Shown here in pieces: positions 35,123 to 43,599 of a DNA stretch of 64,000 nt. Positions within the stretch are counted from its first letter, which is position 1. Every line of letters begins with the position of its first letter. The DNA is from CAWICD01 sp052267165 (GTDB taxonomy: Bacteria; Vulcanimicrobiota; Vulcanimicrobiia; Vulcanimicrobiales; Vulcanimicrobiaceae): the NCBI GenBank assembly GCA_052267165.1, contig JBKQHO010000020.1, positions 27,294-91,293 on the forward strand, in the 5' to 3' direction. The translations under genes and the position numbers were made by a program. The notes beneath the pieces are model-generated. The model searched no databases. It was not told where the DNA came from and saw nothing but the letters and a program-made list of their open reading frames with translations.

Positions 35123-38100
35123 ATGAGCGTTCGAGTAGCCCTGCATCATGCGACGCGTTACAAGTACGACCGGCCGATCCTCCTTGGGTCGCAGGTTATC
35201 CGGCTCAAACCGGCGCCGCATTGCCGGACGCCGATCCTGTCCTACCGGCTCGAGGTCCAGCCGCCGGAACACTTCCTCAACTGGCTAGAGGATCCGCAGG
35301 CCAACTGGCTCGCGCGCGTTCTGATTCCCGAGCCGACCGACCACTTCCATGTGACCGTCGATCTGGTCGCCGAGCTCGCCATCGTCAACCCGTTCGACTT
35401 CTTCTTGGAAGCCACGGCCGAGCTCTATCCGTTCGACTACGACCCGCAGCTGGCGCACGAGCTCTCGCCCTATCTTGCCGCCGAGCCGCTCGGCGAACGT
35501 TTCGAGGAATATCTGGCGGCGATCGACCGCAGCGAAAAGCCCACGACCGCGTTCATCTTCGATCTCAACGCGGCGCTGCAGCACGACGTCGCCTACCTGA
35601 TCCGCATGGAGGCCGGGATTCAAACGCCGGACGAGACGCTCGCGAATCGTTCCGGATCGTGCCGCGACTCGGCCTGGTTGCTCGTGCAGCTGCTGCGCCG
35701 CCTCGGGCTCGCGGCGCGCTTCGCGTCGGGCTATCTCATCCAGCTCAAGCCCGACGTCAAGTCGCTCGACGGGCCCTCGGGCGCGTCGTCGGATTTCACC
35801 GATCTGCACGCCTGGTGCGAAGTCTATCTGCCGGGAGCGGGCTGGGTCGGGCTCGACCCGACCTCGGGACTTTTTGCCGGCGAGGGGCACATCCCGCTCG
35901 CGTGCGCGGCCAGCCCCACCTCGGCGTCGCCGATCTCGGGGACGGCTGAAATGTGCGACGTGACGTTCGGCTTCGAGATGTCCGTCACGCGCGTGCACGA
36001 GCCGCCCCGCGTCACCAAGCCGTATACCGAGCGGCAGTGGGCTGCGATCGATCGTCTCGGCGACCGCGTCGACGTGGCGTTGAGAAAGGGCGACGTGCGG
36101 CTCACGATGGGCGGCGAACCGACGCTCGTTTCGATCGACGACATGGACGGCGAGGAGTGGACGACGGCGGCGGTCGGGCCGACGAAGCGCGCCCTCGCGG
36201 ACACGCTGATTCGGCGCCTGCGCGATCGGTTTGCACCGCGGGGGCTGCTGCACTACGGGCAAGGCAAGTGGTATCCCGGCGAGTCCTTGCCGCGCTGGGC
36301 GTTCGCGCTCTATTGGCGCGGTGACGGCATGCCGTTGTGGCGCGACGCCGGCCGCATCGCGGGCGAAGAAACGAGCGGGAACGCCACGCTCGAGGATGCC
36401 GAAGCACTCGCGCGCGGCATCGCACTGCGGCTCGACGTCGAGCCCGACTTCGTCGTTCCGGCATACGAAGATCCGTGGACGCTGCTCAACAAAGAAGCCG
36501 TGCTGCCGGTCAACGTCAGCGCGCTCGATTCCAAACTCGACGATGCCGAAGAACGCGCGCGGCTCGCGCGCTCGTTCCGGCGCGGATTGAACACGCCGGC
36601 CGCGTTCGTTCTGCCCGTGCAGCGTTGGAACGCCGCCGACCTGCGCCTCTGGCGCTCCGAACGCTGGTCGACGCGCGCGGGGCGCGTCGAACTCGTGCCG
36701 GGAGACTCCCCCGCCGGGTTGCGCTTGCCGCTCGGATCGCTGCCGTTTCTCGAGGAAGAGGACCGGCCCGTCATCACGCCCCCCGATCCGTTCGCGGAGT
36801 TACCGCCGCTGCCCGACGCGAACGAGCAGCACCAGGCGTTTCTGGCGCGGGCCGCGCGCAATGACGGCCCGGGGCGGCAGACACAGGTCGAGCAACGGAT
36901 CGCGATCGACGGGTCCGTCCGCACCGCGCTCTCCGTCGAGCCGCGCGACGGACGCCTGTGCGTGTTCATGCCGCCGACGGAAGCGGCCGCGCACTATTTC
37001 GAGCTGATCGGCGCGGTCGAGGACGCCGCCGAGGAACTGGGCACGCAAGTCCACATCGAAGGATACTCACCGCCGTACGACCCGCGCATCAACGTCATCA
37101 AGGTGACGCCCGATCCCGGCGTCATCGAAGTCAACATCCATCCCGCGCACAACTGGCGCGAGGCCGCCGCGATCACGCAGACCCTGTACGAGGAAGCACG
37201 CCTGTCGCGTTTGGGAACCGAGAAGTTCATGCTCGACGGACGGCACACCGGGACCGGCGGCGGCAACCATATCGTCGTCGGCGCGGCGCGGGCGGCCGAC
37301 AGCCCGTTCCTGCGCCGGCCCGACCTGCTGCGCAGCCTCGTCGGCTACTGGCAGAACCATCCGTCGCTGTCGTACCTGTTCTCGGGCCTGTTCATCGGCC
37401 CGACGAGCCAAGCGCCGCGCGTCGACGAAGGCCGACTCGACTCGCTCTACGAGCTCGAGATCGCCTTTGCCGAAGTCCCGCGGCGCAACACGGGCCCCGT
37501 CCCTCCGTGGCTCGTGGATCGCATCTTCCGCAATCTGCTGATCGACGTCACGGGCAACACGCATCGCACCGAGATCTGCATCGACAAACTGTATTCGCCC
37601 GAAGGCCCCACCGGGCGGCTCGGCCTGGTCGAGTTCCGCGCCTTCGAGATGCCGCCGCACGCCGAGATGAGCCTCGCGCAGCAGCTTCTGTTGCGGGCGT
37701 TGATCGCCCGCTTCTGGGAGACGCCGTATGCCGGCGGCCTCGTGCGTTGGGGCACGGCCTTGCACGACAAGTTCATGCTGCCGCACTTCGTGTGGACCGA
37801 CTTCGTCGACGTGATCCGCGACATGAATGCGCACGGCTTCGAATTCGACGCGGAGTGGTTCCGGCCGCACTGGGAATTCCGCTTCCCGCTGTACGGAGGC
37901 GTACAGTACGACGGCGTGGCGCTGGAGCTGCGCGGAGCGCTTGAGCCCTGGAACGTCATGGGGGAGGAAGAGATGGCGGGAGGAACGGTACGCCATGTGG
38001 ATGGTTCGGTCGAACGACTTGAAGTAAAGATCTCAGGTCTGACCGCCGGACGGCATCATGCCCTGGTCAATGGCCGGCGCGTTCCCTTGACTCCGACAGG

Positions 38101-38419
38101 CATCGACAGCGCGGTCGGCGGCGTGCGCTACCGTGCGTGGCGTCCGCCGCACGCGCTGCACCCGACGGTTCCGGTCGACGCCCCGCTGCTGTGCGAGATC
38201 TGGGACGAGCGGCTGGCGCGGTCGCTCGGGGGCTGCCGCTATCACGTCGCCCATCCCGGCGGCCGCAACTACACGACCTTTCCGGTCAATGCCTACGAAG
38301 CCGAAGGACGCCGGCTCGCGCGCTTCGAGCCGTTCGGCTTCACCCCGGGCGCGTTCGTGCCGCTGCCGCTTTCGCTGAGCCCCGACTTTCCGCACACGCT
38401 CGATCTGCGGCGCCGTTGA
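35123..38419 (+). CDS. Transglutaminase-like domain fused to DUF2126 (COG4196-type)
   Basis: The protein has 1098 residues from the ATG at 35123. Residues 1-~290 are a transglutaminase-like module: N-terminal beta domain (VRVALHHATRYKYDRP), catalytic Cys180 in NRSGSCRDSAWLL, His229 in DLHAWCEVYLPG, Asp245 in GLDPTSG. From ~320 onward is the large DUF2126 region, with VRLTMGGEPTLVSIDDMDGE, GKWYPGESLPRWAF, and RHTGTGGGNHIVVGAA near residue 710. The catalytic triad is complete. No signal peptide, so cytoplasmic. First gene of a four-gene operon; similar clusters have been proposed to make or remove peptide-like modifications, without direct proof that I can cite. Confidence 0.92.
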   Translation: MSVRVALHHATRYKYDRPILLGSQVIRLKPAPHCRTPILSYRLEVQPPEHFLNWLEDPQANWLARVLIPEPTDHFHVTVDLVAELAIVNPFDFFLEATAELYPFDYDPQLAHELSPYLAAEPLGERFEEYLAAIDRSEKPTTAFIFDLNAALQHDVAYLIRMEAGIQTPDETLANRSGSCRDSAWLLVQLLRRLGLAARFASGYLIQLKPDVKSLDGPSGASSDFTDLHAWCEVYLPGAGWVGLDPTSGLFAGEGHIPLACAASPTSASPISGTAEMCDVTFGFEMSVTRVHEPPRVTKPYTERQWAAIDRLGDRVDVALRKGDVRLTMGGEPTLVSIDDMDGEEWTTAAVGPTKRALADTLIRRLRDRFAPRGLLHYGQGKWYPGESLPRWAFALYWRGDGMPLWRDAGRIAGEETSGNATLEDAEALARGIALRLDVEPDFVVPAYEDPWTLLNKEAVLPVNVSALDSKLDDAEERARLARSFRRGLNTPAAFVLPVQRWNAADLRLWRSERWSTRAGRVELVPGDSPAGLRLPLGSLPFLEEEDRPVITPPDPFAELPPLPDANEQHQAFLARAARNDGPGRQTQVEQRIAIDGSVRTALSVEPRDGRLCVFMPPTEAAAHYFELIGAVEDAAEELGTQVHIEGYSPPYDPRINVIKVTPDPGVIEVNIHPAHNWREAAAITQTLYEEARLSRLGTEKFMLDGRHTGTGGGNHIVVGAARAADSPFLRRPDLLRSLVGYWQNHPSLSYLFSGLFIGPTSQAPRVDEGRLDSLYELEIAFAEVPRRNTGPVPPWLVDRIFRNLLIDVTGNTHRTEICIDKLYSPEGPTGRLGLVEFRAFEMPPHAEMSLAQQLLLRALIARFWETPYAGGLVRWGTALHDKFMLPHFVWTDFVDVIRDMNAHGFEFDAEWFRPHWEFRFPLYGGVQYDGVALELRGALEPWNVMGEEEMAGGTVRHVDGSVERLEVKISGLTAGRHHALVNGRRVPLTPTGIDSAVGGVRYRAWRPPHALHPTVPVDAPLLCEIWDERLARSLGGCRYHVAHPGGRNYTTFPVNAYEAEGRRLARFEPFGFTPGAFVPLPLSLSPDFPHTLDLRRR

Positions 38420-38429
38420 GCTCTCACCG

Positions 38430-40943
38430 ATGACGAATGCGGCGCCGCTCTTCGGCGAAGAAGCGCTCGGCCGATACGACGAGATGTTCGATCCCACGGG
38501 CGAGGTGCGCCCGCATTGGAAGACGCTCGCCGCAGCGTTCGCATCCATGTCGTCCGAGGAATACGCGCATCGTCTGAAGTCCGCGCTGCGAATGGTGCGC
38601 GAGAACGGCGTGACCTACAACGTCTACGACGAGGCGTCGGGACTGGGGCGTCAGTGGCAGCTCGACGTCGCGCCCTTCATCGTCAGCGCTGACGATTGGG
38701 CCGTGATCGAGGCGGCGGTCGTACAACGCGCGCGGCTGGCCGACGCGCTCCTGCGCGACATCTACGGTGAGCAGCGTCTGCTGCAGCGCGGTGTCATCCC
38801 GCCGCATTTGGTGCTCGGTCACCCGCAATACCTGCGCGCCTTGCAAAACGTGCGGCCGCCGGACGACGTGCACGTGCACCTGTATTCGGTCGATCTGGCG
38901 CGCGCGTCCGACGGCTCGTGGACGATGCTGGCAAGCCGGGCCGACGCGCCCAGCGGCTTGGGCTACGCGCTCGAAAACCGCATCGTTGTCAGCCAGACCT
39001 TCCCAGAGCTGTTCGGCGAGCTCGGCGTGCAACGCCTGGCGTCGTTCTTGCGCCAGTATCGCGAATCCGTGCAAGGCCTCGCGCGCGCCGCGCGGGGCTA
39101 CGCTGTCCTGCTGACGCCCGGACCGTATAACGAAGCTTACTTCGAGCACGCCTACCTGGCGCGCTACCTCGGGCTCGAACTGGTCGAAGGCGACGATCTC
39201 TCGGTACGTGACGGCTTCGTTTATCTGCGTACCATCGGCGGCTTGGTGCGCGTCTCGGTCATCTTTCGCAGGCTCGACTCGGATTTCGCCGACCCGCTGG
39301 AGTTGCGCGCGGATTCGGCGCTGGGCGTCCCCGGCCTGGTCGACGTCATTCGCGCGAACAACGTCGTGATGGCCAATGCCCTGGGCGGCGGCGTGGTCGA
39401 GTCGCCGGCCCTCGACGCCTACTTGCCCAACGTCTCTCGCGCGCTGTTCGGGGAAGAGTTGCTGATCGCCAACGTGCCGACCGTCTGGTGCGGCACCGCG
39501 TGGGGCCGCAGCGCCGGGCTGGCCCGCGTCTGGGAGAGCGTCATTCGCGATGCGTTCGATGCGCGGCCGCTGTTTTCGCGCGGCTCGTCGGCGCGCTTGG
39601 GCAGCGACTTGAGCGATGCGGAGATCGAGCGGTTCGCCGGCGAGGTCGAGCGACGCGGTTCGACGGTCGTCGCGCACGACAACGTCCCTCTCGGCGTCGC
39701 GCCCACGTTCGAGCGCGGCGCCTTCGTCTCGCGCCCGATGTCGCTCCGCATCTTCGCGGGCTGGACGCCGAACGGCTACGTCGTGATGCCCGGCGGACTG
39801 GCCCGGATCGCCGCCGACGAAACCGTGCGCGCCCTCTCGATGCAATCCGGCGCGGTCAGCAAAGACGTCTGGGCGCTGGCTCACGGTCCGATCGACACCT
39901 TCAGTCTGCTGCCGCCGCCGCGCGCCCGCGTTCAAATTCGGCGTTCCGGAAACGAAGCGCCCAGCCGCGCGATGGATAACTTGTTCTGGCTCGGGCGCTA
40001 CGCGGAACGGACCGAAAACCTGGTGCGCGTGGTGCGTGCTGTCGTCGTGCGCTTGGCAGGCGATACCGGACTCAACGCCGGCACGAACGCGGTGGAGCTC
40101 GCGCACCGCTTGCTCGTGCCCCTCGAACACGTGAGCGCCGAGGCGGTCCAGGAGGCCGCCGAGGGCGACGAGACGCGGCTCTCGGAAGAAGTGCAAGCCG
40201 TCATCTTCGGTAAGGAGCGCACCGGGCTGCAACGGCTCCTGACTCGCGTCGAGCGCGCGGCCTGGTCGGCACGAGACCGGCTCTCGCTCGACACGTGGCG
40301 CGCCATCTGCGCGCTGACCAACTCGGACCTCGTCGATGAATCGGCTACGGCGTTTGACGGGCCGGGAGCGCGGGCGTACCTCGACGCGCTCGTTCGGCGA
40401 GCGGCGGCGCTTTCGGGCTTGTCGGCGGAGAACATGACGCGCGGCAACAACTGGCTGTTCTTCGATCTCGGCCGGCGGATCGAGCGGGCCTTCTCGGCGT
40501 GCTGGCTCGTGCGGCAAACCCTCGTCGCCGCCGACGGACGCGAGAGCGCCGCGATCCAAGTCGCCCTCGAGATCGCCGACAGCGCGATGACCTATTCGTA
40601 TCGGTACCGCAACGCCTTTCAAGTGGCGCCCGCGGTCGATCTGCTTTTGCTCGACGCGAGCAATCCGCGCGCCGTCGCGTTCCAAGTCAAAGCGGTCGCG
40701 CACCATGCGGTCGACCTGCCGATGGTGACCGAGTCACAGCGTCTGGGCCGCGCCCGCGAACTCGCCGAACGTCTCCACGTGGCGATCTCCCCCCTCGACG
40801 CCTACGCCTTGACCGAGTCGAACGCCGACGGCGAGCGTGCCGTGCTGCGCGCGCTGCTCGACGAGACGGAAAGCGCGATGAGACAGATCGCCGACTCGAT
40901 CGGGGGCGAGTACCTGCAGCACCTCCCGCGCTTTCGCGCGTGA
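38430..40943 (+). CDS. Circularly permuted ATP-grasp domain fused to alpha-E domain (COG2308-COG2307)
   Basis: The protein is 837 residues. The N-terminal ~480 residues are the type 2 circularly permuted ATP-grasp (FDPTGEVRPHWKTLAAAF; GVTYNVYDEASGLGRQWQLD; DDVHVHLYSVDLARASDGSW; VLLTPGPYNEAYFEHAYLAR; PGGLARIAADE). From ~510 the helical alpha-E domain begins (MDNLFWLGRYAERTENLVRV) and runs to the C-terminus. In many genomes these are two genes; here they are one. ATP-grasp folds form carbon-nitrogen bonds with ATP, so an amide ligation is likely. It is 10 bases after the DUF2126 gene and overlaps the next gene by four bases. Confidence 0.92.
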   Translation: MTNAAPLFGEEALGRYDEMFDPTGEVRPHWKTLAAAFASMSSEEYAHRLKSALRMVRENGVTYNVYDEASGLGRQWQLDVAPFIVSADDWAVIEAAVVQRARLADALLRDIYGEQRLLQRGVIPPHLVLGHPQYLRALQNVRPPDDVHVHLYSVDLARASDGSWTMLASRADAPSGLGYALENRIVVSQTFPELFGELGVQRLASFLRQYRESVQGLARAARGYAVLLTPGPYNEAYFEHAYLARYLGLELVEGDDLSVRDGFVYLRTIGGLVRVSVIFRRLDSDFADPLELRADSALGVPGLVDVIRANNVVMANALGGGVVESPALDAYLPNVSRALFGEELLIANVPTVWCGTAWGRSAGLARVWESVIRDAFDARPLFSRGSSARLGSDLSDAEIERFAGEVERRGSTVVAHDNVPLGVAPTFERGAFVSRPMSLRIFAGWTPNGYVVMPGGLARIAADETVRALSMQSGAVSKDVWALAHGPIDTFSLLPPPRARVQIRRSGNEAPSRAMDNLFWLGRYAERTENLVRVVRAVVVRLAGDTGLNAGTNAVELAHRLLVPLEHVSAEAVQEAAEGDETRLSEEVQAVIFGKERTGLQRLLTRVERAAWSARDRLSLDTWRAICALTNSDLVDESATAFDGPGARAYLDALVRRAAALSGLSAENMTRGNNWLFFDLGRRIERAFSACWLVRQTLVAADGRESAAIQVALEIADSAMTYSYRYRNAFQVAPAVDLLLLDASNPRAVAFQVKAVAHHAVDLPMVTESQRLGRARELAERLHVAISPLDAYALTESNADGERAVLRALLDETESAMRQIADSIGGEYLQHLPRFRA

Positions 40944-41857
40944 TCAGCTACACGGTGCGTCATCGCACGGCGTACAGTTACCAGCAAGACGTCGCGTACT
41001 CGCGGCTCGTAGCGCACCTCGCGCCGCGCCCGACGCCGCGTCAGGAAACGCGCGCGTTTGCAGTGTGTGTGACGCCGGCTCCGGTGCAGTCGTTCGAGCG
41101 CAAGGACTTCTTCGGCAACCGCACGGATTGGTTCACGATCGACGAGCCGCACGCCGAGCTGGAAATCATGGCGGAGAGCCGGGTGGAAGTAGCTCGCGCG
41201 TCCCAGATCGCGCCGGAGACGAGCCCGAGTTGGGAGAGCGTCCGCAGAGCGCTCGAATTGCCCGAGGATCCGGAGGCGCTCGAGGCGCTGCAGTACACGT
41301 TCGATACGCCGCTGACGAGATCGAGCGGGGACGCCGTCGAGTACGCGCTGCCCAGTTTTCGAGCCGGCCGGCCGTTGCTGGCGAGTCTGCTCGAGCTGAA
41401 CTCCCGGATCTACGCCGACTTCAAATACGACAAGGACGCGACGGATACGAGCACCACCGTCGAGCAGGTCTTCGAGTTGCGGGCCGGCGTCTGTCAGGAT
41501 CTCGCGCACGTCGGCATCGCGGCAGTTCGTTCGGTCGGTCTTGCGGCGCGCTATGTCAGCGGCTACTTGCTCACGCATCCGCCGGCAGGACGCGAACGCC
41601 ACGTCGGCGCCGACGCGAGCCACGCCTGGTTCGCGGTGTGGGTCCCGCCGTTCGGCTGGATCGACTTCGACCCCACCAACGATCGGCTGCCGAGCGACGA
41701 GCACATCACGGTCGCATGGGGCCGCGACTACGGCGACGTCGCGCCGATCCACGGGATCATCACCGGCGGCAGCGAGCATGAGGTCGACGTCGCGGTCGAC
41801 GTCGCCCCGTCCGACGACACGCCGGGAATTCGAGCGGAAGGAGTGAGACTCGCATGA
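40940..41857 (+). CDS. Transglutaminase-like cysteine peptidase
   Basis: The protein is 305 residues from a GTG at 40940 that overlaps the preceding TGA (GTGA). It has an N-terminal bacterial transglutaminase beta domain (SYTVRHRTAYSYQQDVAYSR) and a catalytic core with Cys185 (LRAGVCQDLAHVG), His228 (ADASHAWFAVWVP) and Asp244 (IDFDPTNDRLP). Bacterial members of this type usually act as proteases or amidases rather than cross-linkers. It is the second such enzyme in the operon, the other being fused to DUF2126. The tail is acidic. Confidence 0.92.
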   Translation: MISYTVRHRTAYSYQQDVAYSRLVAHLAPRPTPRQETRAFAVCVTPAPVQSFERKDFFGNRTDWFTIDEPHAELEIMAESRVEVARASQIAPETSPSWESVRRALELPEDPEALEALQYTFDTPLTRSSGDAVEYALPSFRAGRPLLASLLELNSRIYADFKYDKDATDTSTTVEQVFELRAGVCQDLAHVGIAAVRSVGLAARYVSGYLLTHPPAGRERHVGADASHAWFAVWVPPFGWIDFDPTNDRLPSDEHITVAWGRDYGDVAPIHGIITGGSEHEVDVAVDVAPSDDTPGIRAEGVRLA

Positions 41858-42252
41858 TCGGCGGCATCCACGCGATTCTTTACAGCAAGCACCCCGAGAG
41901 CGTGCGGTCTTTCCTGGGCGAGATCCTGGAGTTACCGTCGGTCGACGCAGGCGAGGGATGGCCGATCTTCGCCGCACCTCCAACGGAGCTTGCCGTTCAC
42001 CCAACCGAGGGCGAACCCGAGCACGAGCTCTATTTAATGTGCGCCGACGTGCATGCGGTCGTGGCGAAGCTGGCCGCGAAAGGCGTCGAGACGACGATAC
42101 CGATCTCCGAACAAGATTGGGGCCTGGTAACGAGTCTGCGTCTCCCAGGCGGCGACGAGATCGGCCTCTACCAACCGAAGCATCCGTCGCCGATCCGAGC
42201 TGCGAATGCATCGGTGCCCAAAGAAGAACCGGAGCCCCGCGCGACCTGTTAA
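41854..42252 (+). CDS. VOC-superfamily (glyoxalase-like) protein
   Basis: The 132-residue single-domain VOC protein starts at an ATG overlapping the transglutaminase stop (ATGA). GGIHAILYSKHPESVRSFLG opens the fold and LRLPGGDEIGLYQPKHPS closes it. A candidate metal set (His5, the ELYL strand Glu, and Glu near GDEIGLYQ) is plausible. VOC proteins bind metals and small molecules, so a link to the operon's product is possible but not shown. Confidence 0.85.
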   Translation: MIGGIHAILYSKHPESVRSFLGEILELPSVDAGEGWPIFAAPPTELAVHPTEGEPEHELYLMCADVHAVVAKLAAKGVETTIPISEQDWGLVTSLRLPGGDEIGLYQPKHPSPIRAANASVPKEEPEPRATC

Positions 42253-42299
42253 AGGCCGGAAAGGCCATTCCGCCAAGCTCTATCCCGGCAAAGGCTAGA

Positions 42300-42640
42300 G
42301 TGCAGAAAACGAGAGAGCTCGCGGGCCTAATTGGCCCAACGCTTGTGGTCATTACGGTATCCGAGACGGTGAATCTGCGTATTTGGTCCGCAAGCGTCCC
42401 AACCGTAACCTATCTCAACGGTCGCTCTTGTTTGTCGCTGGTCTTTCGATTATTCGAGTCCACAGTCTTTGGCTTCGGGGTCGGCCGGTTGTCGTCACTC
42501 TCGTCGGCTGGACTGCTGCCTGCGCCGGCATCCTTCGGATGTTCTTTCCGCAACTTCATCCCGACGTTGAGAGCCTCGCGATGCACGGAGTAATTGCACT
42601 GCCTTTCGCGCTCGGCTGCTTCTTGACGGCGGCCAGGGCT
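42300..42640 (+). pseudogene. Small membrane protein, frameshifted and 3' truncated
   Basis: A GTG at 42300 begins QKTRELAGLIGPTLVVITV and continues to TYLNG near 42420. The reading then resumes in another frame (LFVAGLSIIRVHSLWLRG, then PVVVTLVGWTAACAGILRMF, then HGVIALPFALGCFLTA). The combined sequence resembles small bacterial membrane proteins with a V/I-H-N/S-x-W-x-R-x-x-P-V loop, four spans. It lacks a natural C-terminus because it runs into the TetR remnant on the other strand. Confidence 0.5.
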
Positions 42641-42780
42641 GGGCCCGTCTCGTCGGCAGCATGGGAGAGAGCCTCGACGAGAAGCTCGTCCTTCGAGGCA
42701 AAATGAGCGTAAAAGCCCCCGTGGGTCAAGCCCGCGCCTTGCATGATCCATGCCGGGGTCGGCTCAGCGGCGATAACCAC
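42556..42780 (-). pseudogene. TetR-family regulator, fragment of the DNA-binding domain
   Basis: The frame contains AGLTHGGFYAHFASKDELLVEALSHA split over residues 16-41, the hallmark of the TetR recognition helix and following helix 4. The N-terminal helices and the ligand-binding domain are missing or scrambled. It overlaps the end of the frameshifted membrane gene from the opposite side, so both seem cut at about 42640. Confidence 0.6.
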
Positions 42781-42793
42781 CCTGCCGTGGTCG

Positions 42794-42916
42794 ATGATAC
42801 CGCTCGTACTCGTGCCGGCCTATCTCATCGGGCATGGCATCGTGTTTGCGCACGTGGTCCGCGTGAAACGCACCGTGGCGCCTCGCGCCGCAATCGTGCT
42901 CCAAGCCGGCTCATGA
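42794..42916 (+). CDS. Very short membrane-spanning ORF or gene fragment, 40 residues
   Basis: From an ATG at 42794 to a TGA at 42916: one hydrophobic span IPLVLVPAYLIGHGIVFAHV and a basic tail VRVKRTVAPRAA. No ribosome-binding site is evident. It may be the end of a decayed membrane protein gene. Not recognised. Confidence 0.3.
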   Translation: MIPLVLVPAYLIGHGIVFAHVVRVKRTVAPRAAIVLQAGS

Positions 42917-42948
42917 CGCCGAAGTACGGCGAGCGACGTCCCGCTCGG

Positions 42949-43599
42949 TCAGGGCGCCCAGCCGGCAAAGATGTCTCGTTCGCGCATGACGGCCGGTTTG
43001 TCGCACAGCAGGCAGAAATCCCGCAAGCCGTCATCGGTGACACGCTGGTCGAACATCGCCTCCAGATGTTCCGGGCAATACGGCTGCAGCCGAATGACGG
43101 CCGGCATAGGAATGAATTCGCCCGTGCGGCGTTCGTGCTCGCGGAGAATGGAGTGAACGACGAGGGGGTTGGGATGGCCGCCCCCGATGTATCGCTGTGC
43201 GTCGCCGGCGATCAGTGAGAGCCCGACGGCAACGCCCCACGAGCGCGAGATGCCTGCTTCGCAGTGGATCGCGAACAAGCGAACCATCGGACTCATTTCA
43301 TGAAAGAAGTCCAGGAGGGTCTGCGCCTCTTGCGCGCCGCAGGTCTGCAGCCCGGGGCTCTTCGTCGAGATGTCAAAGAACGTGAGCCGCGCAACGGCAA
43401 CACGATTTGGATCATCGAGAAAGTCCGGGATTGCTTGCCATGGGTCGCCGATCGAGATCATCGCGTAGCTTTCGTTACTGCGGTAACGCTCCGCCCGAGG
43501 CCGGTCCATGACGTCGAAGCGAAGGCCGTCTGCGTCCATGTCTTGGAACGGTCTTCGACAATCGGCGAGCTGCCCGCCTGCGGCGGCCTGAGCGCTCAC
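42949..43599 (-). CDS. Protein tyrosine/dual-specificity phosphatase-like protein with a Cys-containing tail
   Basis: The protein is 216 residues from a GTG at 43599 overlapping the VOC-protein stop (GTGA). It carries the CX5R signature in AIHCEAGISRSWGVAVGL (Cys113, Arg119). A candidate general-acid Asp lies in FFDIST (residue ~76). After the phosphatase core, residues ~165-216 form an extra segment with LQPYCPEHLEAMF and DFCLLCDKPAV, a C-x-x-C plus C-P-x-H pattern suggestive of a small metal site. Substrate unknown; the coupling to a two-domain VOC protein is unusual. Confidence 0.78.
   Translation of the reverse strand: MSAQAAAGGQLADCRRPFQDMDADGLRFDVMDRPRAERYRSNESYAMISIGDPWQAIPDFLDDPNRVAVARLTFFDISTKSPGLQTCGAQEAQTLLDFFHEMSPMVRLFAIHCEAGISRSWGVAVGLSLIAGDAQRYIGGGHPNPLVVHSILREHERRTGEFIPMPAVIRLQPYCPEHLEAMFDQRVTDDGLRDFCLLCDKPAVMRERDIFAGWAP

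Noticed and set aside
38424..40706. 760-residue open frame on the minus strand opposite the ATP-grasp gene
   Set aside because: Arg/Asp/Glu/Gln/His-rich shadow sequence without motifs; the plus strand encodes the conserved ATP-grasp/alpha-E protein.
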